In this document: one piece after another, positions 32,435 through 32,775 of the stretch | Layout: the number at the start of each line of letters is the position of its first letter | Position numbering within the stretch: the stretch's first letter is position 1 | Assembly (NCBI GenBank): GCA_015066205.1 | Contig: SVOV01000030.1 | Location: 1-32,775 of the forward strand | Direction of reading: 5' to 3' | From: Oscillospiraceae bacterium | GTDB taxonomy: Bacteria; Bacillota; Clostridia; Oscillospirales; Acutalibacteraceae | Length of the DNA: 32,775 bases | The notes under the pieces: generated by a model | Seen by the model: the letters and a program-made list of their open reading frames with translations, nothing else | What the model was told of the DNA's origin: nothing | Databases searched by the model: none | Translations under genes and position numbers: made by a program

Positions 32435-32775
32435 TTACTGCTTTGCTCCGTTATCAAACATTTCGAGAGTTTTTACCGTAGCTGCGAAGCAGTTAGCAAT
32501 ACCGTCCTTATTCATATTTGTGTATGTATCAAGGCGGGTGTGATAATATCTTTCAAGCTTGTGGTTAAGTCCTGTGATGCCTGCTGCTCTGAAGCCGCCC
32601 TGAGCGAAGCCTGCCGCATCAACAGCACCGCCGAGAGGAGGAATCCAGCCCTTCTGACAGGGAACACCCACAGCCTCAGCAGCTTCAACAAAGAGATCAC
32701 AAAGCTCGGCATCTGTTTTTACCGTACCGTTAAGGTCACGGTAGTTTGCCATAAGATATTTGGGATCATTTATAG
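32435..32775 (-). CDS. M28-family zinc peptidase, C-terminal fragment
   Basis: The frame is open through the right edge (INDPKYLMANYRDL...), so only the last 112 or so codons are visible. GGAVDAAGFAQGGFRAAGITG is followed by ERYYHTRLDTYTNMN. This H-T-x-x-D-T segment is the C-terminal metal-ligand and substrate-pocket region of M28 aminopeptidases. They are usually exported zinc exopeptidases; the signal peptide and the other zinc ligands would lie outside the window. A methionine at 32752 is internal. It has its own terminator. Confidence 0.72.
   Translation of the reverse strand, partial: INDPKYLMANYRDLNGTVKTDAELCDLFVEAAEAVGVPCQKGWIPPLGGAVDAAGFAQGGFRAAGITGLNHKLERYYHTRLDTYTNMNKDGIANCFAATVKTLEMFDNGAKQ

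Overview
The window looks like chromosome of an anaerobic gut Clostridia bacterium, probably of the Ruminococcaceae/Oscillospiraceae group. The reasons are the moderate to low GC content, AGGAGG-type ribosome binding sites, AT-rich sigma-A promoters, a type I dockerin protein, Cys-repeat surface proteins, an ECF vitamin transporter and many glycoside hydrolases. No phage, insertion sequence, CRISPR array, rRNA or tRNA was seen.

Layout: (a) 1-3547, minus strand: an operon read ACT-domain protein, PFL/UPF0210 protein, SCP2-like protein with a histone-H1-like tail, then a large GH106-like glycosidase cut by the left edge. (b) 3566-4444, plus strand: folP, with its promoter back to back with that of the operon. 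(c) 4549-7885, minus: a 1081-residue exported protein with about ten Cys repeats. (d) 7995-11510, minus: a cobalamin-riboswitch-controlled ECF transporter (ecfT, a fused double ATPase, an S component). (e) 11485-14258, minus: a DUF2975 membrane protein, a small XRE repressor and a DUF4153-type membrane protein. (f) 14391-15368, minus: an endonuclease/exonuclease/phosphatase-fold enzyme. (g) 15419-23032: a divergent carbohydrate locus, with AraC regulator and GH95 on minus, GPH sugar symporter and GH2 beta-galactosidase on plus. (h) 23098-24445, plus: an ArsB/NhaD-type ion transporter. (i) 24500-25641, minus: an XRE regulator. (j) 25691-30690: a divergent pair, with a dockerin protein and a zinc-ribbon repeat protein on minus and a membrane-bound LuxR-type regulator on plus. 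(k) 30756-32384, minus: a GH28-like beta-helix protein. (l) 32394-32775, minus: the C-terminus of an M28 peptidase, cut by the right edge.

How it fits together: none of the four glycosidases (GH106-like, GH95, GH2, GH28-like) has a signal peptide. The likely picture is import of short plant-cell-wall or mucin-type oligosaccharides, for which the GPH symporter is the candidate, followed by trimming of fucose/galactose/rhamnose-type residues in the cytoplasm. The strongest functional assignment is cobalamin uptake by the ECF cassette, because a full aptamer with its kissing loop and an intrinsic terminator lies directly before ecfT. The least conventional items are the LuxR regulator built on a lipobox plus a 7TM sensor, with repeated GTGTAG sites at its promoter, and the SCP2-like protein with a lysine-rich tail.
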